A DNA stretch of 64,000 bases from Bradyrhizobium sp. CSA207. Its GTDB lineage: Bacteria; Pseudomonadota; Alphaproteobacteria; Rhizobiales; Xanthobacteraceae. Both the position numbers and the translations under genes were made by a program. The stretch spans positions 62,001-126,000 of the forward strand of contig NZ_JAACFT010000006.1 of the NCBI RefSeq assembly GCF_029051685.1. Reading direction: 5' to 3'. Shown here in pieces: positions 1 to 7,794 of this stretch (position 1 is its first letter; every line of letters begins with the position of its first letter). The notes under the pieces are model-generated. The model was not told the origin of the DNA and did not search any database. It saw only the letters and a program-made list of their open reading frames with translations.

Positions 1-131
1 GTAGATCTGATCCGGCCGTCGCCGCTGTCCGGCTCTCTCCGGCCGCTCTTGAAGATACCGCCCGACGCGGAACGATCTAAAATTTCGTACGGGCTGATCG
101 TTTTGTAACATTGAACCCAAGATACGTCAAT

Positions 132-674
132 ATGCCTGACATAAATTTCGCAACTCCCCCTCATGACGCCGCCGAGCCGCGGCCGGCAGCAGGCGATGGA
201 GCCAATTTGCGCTGGGATATCATCGAGCTGCTGTTCTTCGCCTATCGCGATTTCGTCGGCGACCCCGACCACGAGCTGGAGGCTTTCGGCTTCGGCCGGG
301 CCCATCACCGGGTCATGCATTTCGTCTACCGCTATCCGGGGCTCAAGGTCGCCGATCTGCTCGACGTCTTGCGCATCACCAAGCAATCGCTCGGCCGAGT
401 GCTCAAGCAGCTGCTGGACGAAGGCTACATCGTGCAGAAGACCGGCGACAACGACCGCCGCCAGCGCCTGCTCTATGCGACACCCAAGGGCGAGGCGCTG
501 GTGCAGAAGCTGGCCGGCCTGCAGACCACGCGGATCACCAAGGCGCTCTCGGAAATGACGCCGCAGGATGCCGAGACCGTCAAGCGCTTCCTGCGCGCGA
601 TGATCGACCGCGACGATCCGGACAAGGTGCTCGAGACGATCTTCGCCACAGTCAACCAAGACGCAAAGGAGTGA
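132..674 (+). CDS. MarR-family winged-helix transcriptional regulator
   Basis: A 180-residue DNA-binding regulator. A MarR-type winged helix spans roughly residues 50-115: helices around LKVADLLDVLRITKQSLGRV, then a wing containing DNDRRQRLLYAT. The reading frame can be extended to a TTG at 111, but the ATG at 132 is preferred; neither has a strong ribosome-binding site. Its stop overlaps the GTG start of the response regulator (GTGA), so the two are translationally coupled. This arrangement suggests it is co-expressed with the downstream two-component system. Its ligand and targets are unknown. Confidence 0.88.
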   Translation: MPDINFATPPHDAAEPRPAAGDGANLRWDIIELLFFAYRDFVGDPDHELEAFGFGRAHHRVMHFVYRYPGLKVADLLDVLRITKQSLGRVLKQLLDEGYIVQKTGDNDRRQRLLYATPKGEALVQKLAGLQTTRITKALSEMTPQDAETVKRFLRAMIDRDDPDKVLETIFATVNQDAKE

Positions 675-1402
675 CCGTGCCGCTCGCTGCCACGCTCGCC
701 CGCCCGCCGGTGCAACCCGCCGACGATGCCCCGCATCTGCTGCTGGTCGACGACGACCGCCGCATCCGCGATCTGTTGTCGCGCTTCCTCGCTAGCGAGG
801 GCTATCGCGTCACCACCGCCGCGAGCGCCGGCGATGCGCGCTCGAAGCTGCTCGGCCTGCATTTCGATCTGCTGATCCTCGACGTCATGATGCCCGGCGA
901 GACCGGCTTCGATCTTGCGCGTTTCATCCGGACGTCCTCCTCGGTCCCGATCGTGATGCTGACGGCGCGGCACGAAGCGGAAAGCCGCATCGAAGGCCTG
1001 CAAATCGGCGCCGACGATTACGTGGCAAAGCCGTTCGAGCCGCGCGAGCTTGCGCTGCGCATCAACAACATCCTCAAGCGCGCCGCGCCGCCGCCGCAGG
1101 CCGCGACGGTGGAGAAGATCGCGTTCGGCCCCTACGTCTATCATCTCGATCGCGGCGAACTGCGCCAGGGCGAGGAGGTCATTCACCTCACCGACCGCGA
1201 GCGCGAGATGCTGCGGATTCTCTCGGAGACGCCGGGCGAGACCGTGCCGCGCAGCGCGCTGACTGGCAATGGCAGTGTCAACGAGCGCGCCGTCGACGTG
1301 CAGATCAACCGCCTGCGGCGCAAGATCGAGAACGACCCCGCCAATCCGCTGTTTCTTCAGGCGGTGCGCGGCATCGGCTACCGGCTTGTGGCCTCGCCCT
1401 AG
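671..1402 (+). CDS. OmpR/PhoB-family response regulator
   Basis: A 243-residue response regulator. The receiver domain (about residues 22-135) has the acidic pocket LLVDDD, the phospho-acceptor Asp71 in LILDVMMPGETG and the conserved Lys120 in VAKPFEP. The C-terminal winged-helix effector domain ends with the typical QINRLRRKIENDP and VRGIGYRLV motifs. The GTG start overlaps the MarR stop codon, and the sensor kinase begins 26 bp after the stop. It is the output partner of that kinase. A roughly 20-residue N-terminal extension precedes the receiver domain. Confidence 0.93.
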   Translation: MTVPLAATLARPPVQPADDAPHLLLVDDDRRIRDLLSRFLASEGYRVTTAASAGDARSKLLGLHFDLLILDVMMPGETGFDLARFIRTSSSVPIVMLTARHEAESRIEGLQIGADDYVAKPFEPRELALRINNILKRAAPPPQAATVEKIAFGPYVYHLDRGELRQGEEVIHLTDREREMLRILSETPGETVPRSALTGNGSVNERAVDVQINRLRRKIENDPANPLFLQAVRGIGYRLVASP

Positions 1403-1427
1403 AGTTCATAGCAGTGAAGCGCGAGCG

Positions 1428-2816
1428 ATGAGCACGATCGATACCGGCCTGACGCTGCTGCGAAGCGCCGCCGGGCGCGTCTCCGCCGCCAATGGCTGGA
1501 TGGGCAACGCGTTCAAGGGCTGGATGCCGACCGGCCTCTATGCGCGTGCGCTGCTGATCATGATCGTGCCGATGGTGGTGCTGCAATCCGTGGTCGCCTT
1601 CGTGTTCATGGAGCGGCACTGGAACACGGTGACGCGCCGCTTGTCGGCCGCGGTGGTGCAGGACATCGCCGCCCTGATCGACGTTTACAAGGGCTATCCG
1701 CAGGACAAGGACCGCGACCAGATCCGCCGCATCGCCCAGCAGCGCCTCGGCCTCGTGGTGGATTTCCTTCCCGCCGGCGACATGCCGCCGCCGGGGCCGA
1801 AGCCGTTCTTCTCGCTGCTCGACCAGACGCTGTCGGTGCAGCTCGGCCGCCAGATCGGGCGGTCGTTCTGGATCGACACCGTCGGCCGCTCCAATCTCGT
1901 CGAGATCCGCATCCAGCTCGACGACGCGGTGATGCGCGTGTTCGCGCAGCGCAGCGCCGCCTATGCCTCGAACTCGGAGATTTTTCTGTTCTGGATGGTC
2001 GGCACGTCCTCGATCCTTTTGATCGTCGCGGTGCTGTTCCTGCGCAACCAGATCAAGCCGATCCTGCGGCTTGCGGATGCCGCCGAAAGTTTCGGCAAGG
2101 GTCGCGAGGCACCGAACTTCCGCCCCAGAGGCGCGCGCGAGGTGCGGCGCGCGTCCGTGGCCTTCCTGGAGATGAAATCGCGCATCGAGCGCACGATGGA
2201 GCAGCGCACCGCGATGCTGGCCGGCGTCAGCCACGATCTGCGCACCATCCTGACCCGGTTCAAGCTCGAGCTGGCGCTGATCGGCGACAGCCCCGAACTG
2301 GAGGGCATGCGCAAGGACGTCGACGAGATGTCGATGATGCTGGAGGACTACCTCGCCTTTGCCCGCGGCGATTCCGGCGAGCAGTCGCAGCCGACCGACA
2401 TGGCCCAGGCGCTGGAAGAGCTGCGCAGCGACGCCGAACGTCACGGCCACATCGCCACCGTGACGTTCCACGGCCTGCCGGTGGTCACGGTGAAGCCGGC
2501 CTCGTTCAAGCGCTGCCTCGCCAATCTCGTCACCAACGCCGCGCGCTACGGCAAAAGCATCGCCATCGCCGGCCAGCGCGATCACCGTTATTTGACCGTC
2601 ACCATCGACGACGACGGGCCGGGCATCCCCATGCATTTGCGCGAAGAGGTGTTCAAGCCGTTCCTGCGGCTCGACAACGCCCGCAACCAGGATGAAGGTG
2701 GCACCGGCCTCGGCCTTGCCATCGCCCGCGACATCGCCCGCTCCCACGGCGGCGACATCACGCTCGGCGACAGCCCGATGGGCGGCCTGCGCGCGAGTGT
2801 GAGGATACCGGTGTAG
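1428..2816 (+). CDS. EnvZ-type sensor histidine kinase
   Basis: A 462-residue membrane sensor kinase. One membrane segment lies near residues 40-62 and a second near 185-206; between them is a periplasmic domain of about 120 residues, followed by HAMP. The H-box is VSHDLRTILTR with phospho-acceptor His269; Ile replaces the Pro usual after HDLRT. The ATPase motifs are NLVTNAARYG (N box), DDGPGIP (G1) and GTGLGL (G2). The ATG at 1428 is chosen because upstream codons would overlap the regulator gene in another frame. It probably phosphorylates the adjacent OmpR-type regulator. The signal is unknown. Confidence 0.92.
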   Translation: MSTIDTGLTLLRSAAGRVSAANGWMGNAFKGWMPTGLYARALLIMIVPMVVLQSVVAFVFMERHWNTVTRRLSAAVVQDIAALIDVYKGYPQDKDRDQIRRIAQQRLGLVVDFLPAGDMPPPGPKPFFSLLDQTLSVQLGRQIGRSFWIDTVGRSNLVEIRIQLDDAVMRVFAQRSAAYASNSEIFLFWMVGTSSILLIVAVLFLRNQIKPILRLADAAESFGKGREAPNFRPRGAREVRRASVAFLEMKSRIERTMEQRTAMLAGVSHDLRTILTRFKLELALIGDSPELEGMRKDVDEMSMMLEDYLAFARGDSGEQSQPTDMAQALEELRSDAERHGHIATVTFHGLPVVTVKPASFKRCLANLVTNAARYGKSIAIAGQRDHRYLTVTIDDDGPGIPMHLREEVFKPFLRLDNARNQDEGGTGLGLAIARDIARSHGGDITLGDSPMGGLRASVRIPV

Positions 2817-2827
2817 CCCGCTTCTTC

Positions 2828-2980
2828 CTTCTCCCCTTGTGGGAGAAGGTGGCGCGGAGCGCCGGATGAGGGGTTGCTTCTACGCGCTCAGAGGCAAGAG
2901 ATTAACGCGCCGAGAGAGACCCCTCACCCGTCTCGCCGCTACGCGGCGAGCCACCCTCTCCCACAAGGGGAGAGGGAGAC
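2828..2980. repeat. Long palindromic intergenic repeat, family A copy 1
   Basis: Arms at 2830-2853 and 2950-2973 are inverted repeats matching at 23 of 24 positions. Each arm also folds on itself (TTCTCCC and GGGAGAA around CTTGT). A second copy with nearly identical arms lies at 43920-44048. It sits between the convergent kinase and DUF3617 genes, where the folded RNA could help end transcription from either side. It resembles a nonautonomous dispersed repeat. Confidence 0.8.
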
Positions 2981-3004
2981 AGCGCGACCAACGGCCACTG
3001 CCAC

Positions 3005-3535
3005 CTACTTCGGCAGCAGCGCCTTCAGTTTGTCGACGTCGCGCACATTCATCTTGAATCCGCCGGGCATCACGATGTCGCCGGGCTTCTGGTCCGCCTT
3101 GCAGGCGCCTAGCCACTTGGCCTCGAGCGTCATGGTCGTATCGCGGCCCGCCGCGCCGACAGCGCCGCCTTGTGCGTGCGAGGAGGTCTTGACCGTGTAG
3201 GCCGAGTTGAAATCGCCTGTGATCTCGGCATGCGAGGTGGTGCTGATGCCGGCGACGTTGCACTCGGAATCACTGACATAGCCGGTCGCGGTCTTCTTAA
3301 TGTCCTGCTTGGCGCAGATCTGCTTGGCCATCGGGGAGACGTTGTTGTTCATCTCCTTGTCGACACTCTCGTCGGTGCAGTGCTGCATGGTCATGTCCGG
3401 CATCGCCGAGCCGGTTCGGACCATCTTCAACTCCCACAGGCCGGCCTTGCGCACCGGCAAATCATCGGCGACCGCCGCGCCAGCGGACACAATCAGGCAA
3501 ACGGCCGAACCGAGCAAAGCGAGCTTGCGCGTCAT
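3005..3535 (-). CDS. DUF3617 family secreted protein
   Basis: A 176-residue exported protein. A classical signal peptide (MTRKLALLGSAVCLIVSAGA, cleavage likely near AVA-DD) is followed by the DUF3617 pattern: RKAGLWELKMV near the mature N-terminus, then paired cysteines in MQHCTDE, QICAKQD and SECNVAG that could form disulphides. The family is widespread in Proteobacteria and has no established function. It is transcribed away from the small secreted gene to its right. Confidence 0.85.
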   Translation of the reverse strand: MTRKLALLGSAVCLIVSAGAAVADDLPVRKAGLWELKMVRTGSAMPDMTMQHCTDESVDKEMNNNVSPMAKQICAKQDIKKTATGYVSDSECNVAGISTTSHAEITGDFNSAYTVKTSSHAQGGAVGAAGRDTTMTLEAKWLGACKADQKPGDIVMPGGFKMNVRDVDKLKALLPK

Positions 3536-3591
3536 GCGAGAGGCTCCCAGCTGAGATGAGGTGACGCTATCTTGGCGTTACGAGAACCGCC

Positions 3592-3897
3592 TCAGTAGAG
3601 CGTGCGGATCGGCTGGTCGGCGGCACCATAGGGCACCCAGCGGCAGGAAAACGAGATGTAGCCGCCCTCATAGCCCTGCACCGCGAGGAATTTGGCCACC
3701 TTGCCGTACCGCGCGCAGTGGTCGACCGCGACCTGCCGGGCGTCGACCTGCGTCGCCATCGAATAAGCGATGATGCCGCCGGTGTCGTTGCCCTTGAACG
3801 GCGGCACCGGAAGGATATCGGCACGTGCCGACTGGCTCGCCAACGCACCCGAGACAACCAGGCTGGCAAGAAGGCCCGCGGCCGCAATGATTCGCAT
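3592..3897 (-). CDS. Small secreted protein of unknown function
   Basis: A 101-residue protein with an N-terminal signal peptide (MRIIAAAGLLASLVVSGALA) ending near ARA-D. The mature part has two cysteines (DHCARYG and SFSCRWVP), compatible with one disulphide. A start three codons upstream (3906) is possible; 3897 is preferred because it opens directly on the signal sequence. No family is recognised. It is the middle of three neighbouring genes for small exported proteins and diverges from the next one. Confidence 0.7.
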   Translation of the reverse strand: MRIIAAAGLLASLVVSGALASQSARADILPVPPFKGNDTGGIIAYSMATQVDARQVAVDHCARYGKVAKFLAVQGYEGGYISFSCRWVPYGAADQPIRTLY

Positions 3898-4079
3898 TCC
3901 CGTCACTCCAATTGGTTGGGGACAGCTTACGGTGCCGGCGCGGCGCTGAAAAGAACGGAAGGCCCCTCTGCCGTGCCATCGCGGTCAACTCGTCGGCAAG
4001 TGTTGCCGCGCTGCACTTGACCTCTCCCGGCCTTCGCGGCACCGTCCGTCCCTCGCAGATCATGCTGTCTGGATTGTCC

Positions 4080-4544
4080 ATGCGCGCCCTTTCGTCCCTG
4101 ACATCGCTCCGCTTTGCCGCTTTGCTCGGCCTCATGCTCGGGGCGCTGTCGCTCAGTGAGGCCAGGGCCGCCAATCCACTGGAGCTGAATTTCTGGCTGA
4201 GCGGACCGCGCTATGACGGCAACGTCGCCGATTGCGACAAGGCGCTGCCGACCATCGCCAACCAGTTCTGGGAGAAGGAAAGCTCGTTCTGGAATTCCTC
4301 GTTGAAGATCACCGGCTTCGCTGCCGTTCACGAGACCGCGTTCCGGCCCTGGCAATCCGACAATATTCCGCGCCGCTACTGCACGGGCGAAGCCATGCTC
4401 AATGACGGCAAGATGCGCAAAGTGCACTTCTCGATCATCGAGGACGGCGGCTTCGCCGGCTACGGCAATGGCGTCGAATGGTGCGTGGTCGGCCTGGACC
4501 GCAACTGGGCCTACAATCCGGCCTGCCGCGCTGCCAAGCCCTGA
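4080..4544 (+). CDS. Small secreted protein of unknown function
   Basis: A 154-residue exported protein. The signal peptide MRALSSLTSLRFAALLGLML is followed by a likely AxA cleavage at SEARA-AN. The mature part is rich in aromatic residues and has four cysteines (VADCDK, RRYCTG, EWCVVG, NPACRA), suggesting two disulphides. An in-frame ATG at 4062 is an alternative start; neither has a clear ribosome-binding site. The family is not recognised with certainty. Confidence 0.72.
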   Translation: MRALSSLTSLRFAALLGLMLGALSLSEARAANPLELNFWLSGPRYDGNVADCDKALPTIANQFWEKESSFWNSSLKITGFAAVHETAFRPWQSDNIPRRYCTGEAMLNDGKMRKVHFSIIEDGGFAGYGNGVEWCVVGLDRNWAYNPACRAAKP

Positions 4545-4649
4545 TTCGTGCACGGCCCGCCACGGACGGCGCGCCGCTCGAAATTTGTTCTTGAAATGTT
4601 CCTGTCGCCTGCTAGGCTGGTTTGCACAGTCTAGTTGAGGGGCGCCGCT

Positions 4650-5342
4650 ATGTTTCATTCCAGATTGCGTTCGTTTTCCCGCCTGATGATCTCGCTCACC
4701 CTGGCCGCCGGGCTGGTCTTTGTCGCCGCAAGCGCGCGGGCGCAGGACAAACGGCAGAATGCGCCGGGCGAGTTCGATTTCTACGTGCTGTCGCTATCCT
4801 GGTCGCCCTCCTTCTGCGACGAAGCCGCCGAACGCGGCGGACGTTCGCAGATCCAGTGCGGCGGACGGCCATATGCCTTCGTGGTGCACGGCTTGTGGCC
4901 GCAATATGAAAACGGCTTCCCCGAATACTGCCAGCGGCCGGCGCCGCGGCTGAACCGCAGCATCGTCTCCTCGATGCTCGATCTGATGCCTGCGCCGGGC
5001 CTGATATTCAACGAATGGGACAAGCACGGCACCTGCGCCGGGCTCACCGACCGCAACTATTTCGAGACAATCCGAAAGGCCCGTGCCGCGATCAAGATTC
5101 CGGCCGAGTATCTCGACCTGTCGCAGGCCAAGACCGTGGCCCCGGCCGAGGTCGAGGAGGCCTTCATCAAGGCCAATCCGGGCTTGAGCAATGCCGCCGT
5201 CTCGGTCACCTGCAACCGGACGCGGCTCTCCGAGGTCCGTGTCTGCCTCAGCAAGGACTTGCAATTCCGCGCCTGCGAAGAAAACGATCGCCGCGCCTGC
5301 CGCCGCGACCAGGTGACGATGCCGCCGATCAGGGGTGGGTAG
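4650..5342 (+). CDS. Ribonuclease T2 family protein
   Basis: A 230-residue secreted endoribonuclease. The signal peptide ends near ARA-Q at residue 31. Both catalytic signatures are intact: FVVHGLWPQ (CAS I, His80) and EWDKHGTC (CAS II, Glu122 and His126). Cysteines fit the T2 disulphide pattern. T2 enzymes cleave single-stranded RNA through 2',3'-cyclic phosphates, here presumably in the periplasm. The ATG at 4650 is preceded by GAGGGG at good spacing, so it is preferred over the TTG at 4635. Confidence 0.9.
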   Translation: MFHSRLRSFSRLMISLTLAAGLVFVAASARAQDKRQNAPGEFDFYVLSLSWSPSFCDEAAERGGRSQIQCGGRPYAFVVHGLWPQYENGFPEYCQRPAPRLNRSIVSSMLDLMPAPGLIFNEWDKHGTCAGLTDRNYFETIRKARAAIKIPAEYLDLSQAKTVAPAEVEEAFIKANPGLSNAAVSVTCNRTRLSEVRVCLSKDLQFRACEENDRRACRRDQVTMPPIRGG

Positions 5343-5357
5343 AGCAGGCTCTCAGCT

Positions 5358-5484
5358 CGTCATTCCGGGGCGCGCGGAAGCGCGAGCTATGATGCGCAAT
5401 TGCGCATCTGAGAATCCATCTGTCCGCATTGCCGGTGGCAAAATGGATTCCGGGCTCGGTGCTGCGCACCGCCCCGGAATGACG
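5358..5484. repeat. Long palindromic intergenic repeat, family B
   Basis: Perfect 15-bp inverted arms (CGTCATTCCGGGGCG at 5358 and its complement ending at 5484) bracket about 97 bp. The spacer has its own small palindromes (GCGCGGAAGCGCG and GATGCGCAATTGCGCATC). It lies between the RNase T2 gene and rlmJ, both on the plus strand. Confidence 0.8.
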
Positions 5485-5523
5485 GGAGTTACTTTCATCG
5501 CCTGGATGTCGTAACTCTCGGTC

Positions 5524-6384
5524 ATGAATTACCGCCACGCCTACCATGCCGGCAGCTTCGCCGATGTCATCAAGCACATCGTGCTGGCGCGCATCCTGAC
5601 CTATCTGCAGGACAAGCCGGGCGCGTTCCGCGTCATCGACACCCATGCCGGCGCCGGCCTCTATGATCTCGAAAGCGACGAGGCGCGGCGCGGCGGCGAA
5701 TGGCTGACGGGTATCGCACGGTTGATGCAGGCGCGCTTGTCGAACGAAAGCCTCGCGCTGACCAAGCCCTATCTAGACATCGTCCGCGCCTTCAATCCGA
5801 AGGGCGAGCTCAAGGCCTATCCGGGCTCGCCGCTGATCGCGCGCGGCCTGATGCGGCCGCAGGACCGCCTCGTCGCCTGCGAACTCGAGCCAAAGGCGCG
5901 CAAGGCGCTGATCGACGTGCTGCGGCGCGACGAACAGGCCCGCGTGGTCGATCTCGACGGCTGGGTCGCGCTGCCGGCATTCGTGCCGCCGAAGGAGCGG
6001 CGCGGGCTCGTGCTGATCGATCCGTCCTTCGAGGCAAAGGACGAGTTCGAACGGCTTGGCGAGGCCTTCTCCACAGCCTTCGCGAAATGGCCGACAGGTA
6101 TCTATGTAATCTGGTATCCGGCCAAGAGCCGCCGCGCCACCGATGCGCTGGCGCAACTGGTGGCGCGGGCCGCAGCGGCAGCAAAACCCCCGGGCAAATG
6201 CCTGCGGCTCGAATTCAGCGCGGCGCCGCAGGTTGACGGCGCGGCCCTCACCTCCACCGGACTGCTGATCGTCAATCCGCCCTATACGCTGCATGGCGAG
6301 CTCAAGACGATCCTTCCCGAACTGGAAGTACCGCTCGGCCAGGGCGGCGCGGCGCGCTTCCGGTTGGACGTCCCAAAGCCGTAA
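5524..6384 (+). CDS. rlmJ: 23S rRNA (adenine(2030)-N6)-methyltransferase RlmJ
   Basis: A 286-residue SAM-dependent methyltransferase acting on A2030 of 23S rRNA. The N-terminus MNYRHAYHAGSFADVIKH is the RlmJ hallmark. The SAM motif IDTHAGAGLYDL and the LIDPSFE motif (a DPPF/Y-type catalytic loop) are present, and NPPYTLHGEL lies near the C-terminus. The length is normal for the family. The gene stands alone between a palindromic repeat and the cold-shock gene. Confidence 0.93.
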   Translation: MNYRHAYHAGSFADVIKHIVLARILTYLQDKPGAFRVIDTHAGAGLYDLESDEARRGGEWLTGIARLMQARLSNESLALTKPYLDIVRAFNPKGELKAYPGSPLIARGLMRPQDRLVACELEPKARKALIDVLRRDEQARVVDLDGWVALPAFVPPKERRGLVLIDPSFEAKDEFERLGEAFSTAFAKWPTGIYVIWYPAKSRRATDALAQLVARAAAAAKPPGKCLRLEFSAAPQVDGAALTSTGLLIVNPPYTLHGELKTILPELEVPLGQGGAARFRLDVPKP

Positions 6385-6634
6385 GGCTCCGGCATTCTTG
6401 GGAAAAATATGCAGTAGCGGTAGTCAATCTGCAAAGAACCGTATTATGCTGTTTCCGTGACTGGCTTTACGTTCCGCTTCCGCGAATGGTTGCGGCGGAG
6501 TGAAGGCCTAAGAAAGATCCAGTCGGACCGAATGGTCTGCCCAAGGATGGCCAGCTCCCGGGCTTCGTAAGGCCCGGTCATGCCGTGGCGTGCGTCTGCG
6601 TCGCGGCGGAGGAGCAATGAGGGGGAGTTTCCCG
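6385..6634 (+). promoter_or_regulatory. Leader region of the cold-shock gene
   Basis: About 250 bp without a convincing gene precede the cold-shock ORF. A stable hairpin is visible (CCGGGC at 6558 pairing with GCCCGG at 6572), and GAGGGGGAG at 6619-6627 is a strong ribosome-binding site. Cold-shock genes often have long structured leaders. The promoter itself is not identified, so the regulatory role is inference. Confidence 0.35.
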
Positions 6635-6850
6635 ATGGCCATGACGGGAACGGTCAAGTTCTTTAACGGCGAGCGCGGCTACGGCTTCATCAAGCCGGAC
6701 GACGGCGGTCGCGATGTCTTCGTTCACATCACTGCTGTGGAGCGAGCGGGACTGAAGGACCTTGCCGAAGGACAGCGTATCACATTCGAAGTCGAACCGG
6801 ACAAGAAGGGTAAGGGCCCGAAAGCGGTCAACCTGGTCATCCTCGCCTAG
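6635..6850 (+). CDS. Cold-shock domain protein (CspA family)
   Basis: A 71-residue single cold-shock-domain protein that binds single-stranded RNA or DNA and melts RNA secondary structure. Both nucleic-acid-binding motifs are visible: GYGFI (RNP1-like) and VFVHI (RNP2). The N-terminus MAMTGTVKFFNGERGYGFI is typical. The frame is open from 6590, but the ATG at 6635 with its strong upstream Shine-Dalgarno gives the standard family length. It converges on the outer-membrane protein gene. Confidence 0.94.
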   Translation: MAMTGTVKFFNGERGYGFIKPDDGGRDVFVHITAVERAGLKDLAEGQRITFEVEPDKKGKGPKAVNLVILA

Positions 6851-6860
6851 CGAGCCTGAC

Positions 6861-6892
6861 GCAAAAAAATCCCGGCCGCATGCGGCCGGGAA
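6861..6892 (-). terminator. Intrinsic terminator of the beta-barrel gene
   Basis: Read on the minus strand, this is a perfect GC-rich hairpin (CCCGGCCGCA with TGCGGCCGGG) followed directly by a run of seven T. It lies 31 bp beyond the stop of the minus-strand outer-membrane gene and about 20 bp beyond the convergent cold-shock gene. In the plus direction the U-run is absent, so it mainly serves the minus strand. Confidence 0.85.
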
Positions 6893-6923
6893 GCTGAAGG
6901 TCCGGTATTTTCTTCTTTAGCTA

Positions 6924-7544
6924 TCAGAAGTGATAGTTCACGCCTGCGCGCACGACGCTGGCGCTATAACCGTTTGACACGCCTGTAATTGCAAACTGAC
7001 TCGTCGACAGATCGATGTAGAGATATTCGAGCTTGGCGCTCCAGTTCGGCGCAAGCCCGACTTCTGCGCCGCCGCCAATGGTCCAGCCGGCGGTGGTGTG
7101 CGATTCGGTCCAGCCGAAGGTCTGCGCGCGCAGCTCCCCGAAGGCGAGACCGGCCGTGCCGTAGAACAGCACGTTGCTGAAGGCATAGCCGGCGCGGCCG
7201 CGCAGGGTCCCGAACCAGGGGTTGGAAAACTTCCACGGCGCGAAAGTGTCGTCGGCGCCGGCTGCCTGGATGTCGCCCTCGACGCCGAACACCCACGGCC
7301 CGTTCTGGAAATTGTAGCCGGCCTGCACGCCGCCGACGAAGCCAGAGGGCTTTGCGGGATTGTTGTGCACCGAGCCCCATTCATAGCCGACGTTGCCGCC
7401 GAGATAGGGGCCAGCCCAGCTATAGGCGTTGAGCGGCTGGTTGACGGTATAGGGCGCGCGCTGCCCGTAGAGATCGGCGGCATCTGCCGAAGCTGTCCAG
7501 CCGGCAGCAACCAACGCGGCTGCGCCCACAACGAACGCCTTCAT
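6924..7544 (-). CDS. Outer-membrane beta-barrel protein (Omp25/RopB-like)
   Basis: A 206-residue porin-like protein. The signal peptide MKAFVVGAAALVAAGWTASA ends near ADA-A. Next comes the pattern typical of rhizobial Omp25/Omp31 proteins: YSWAGPYLGGNVGYEWGS, alternating amphipathic strands, and a C-terminal strand ending in aromatic Phe (GVNYHF), the signal for BAM-mediated assembly. The ATG at 7544 is chosen over 7610 because GGAGAG precedes it and it opens on the signal peptide. A strong terminator follows. Confidence 0.88.
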   Translation of the reverse strand: MKAFVVGAAALVAAGWTASADAADLYGQRAPYTVNQPLNAYSWAGPYLGGNVGYEWGSVHNNPAKPSGFVGGVQAGYNFQNGPWVFGVEGDIQAAGADDTFAPWKFSNPWFGTLRGRAGYAFSNVLFYGTAGLAFGELRAQTFGWTESHTTAGWTIGGGAEVGLAPNWSAKLEYLYIDLSTSQFAITGVSNGYSASVVRAGVNYHF

Positions 7545-7794
7545 CACTCTCTCCAACGCAACTGCCGCAACCCATGCGATGCCTGCGCCGCCGCGCAAGG
7601 CAAACTGCATGGTTATGGAACCAAGAACTATTCGCGTAAGATTTATCGAGAGTTTCGGGTTAAAGGGCTGCTAAGACCCGTTACCACGCTGTTAACAGAC
7701 TTAAGGAAGCGTTACCGGGAACTGCGCGCGCCATCCTGTGCGTGCGGCACGGCCGGAACTTCAAATCGGCACTCCCAGCGCCTAAATTCGTCCC

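Noticed and set aside
1305..2747. A 480-codon minus-strand frame under the histidine kinase
   Set aside because: Antisense shadow rich in His, Arg and Gly with no recognisable domain; the kinase motifs on the plus strand are complete.
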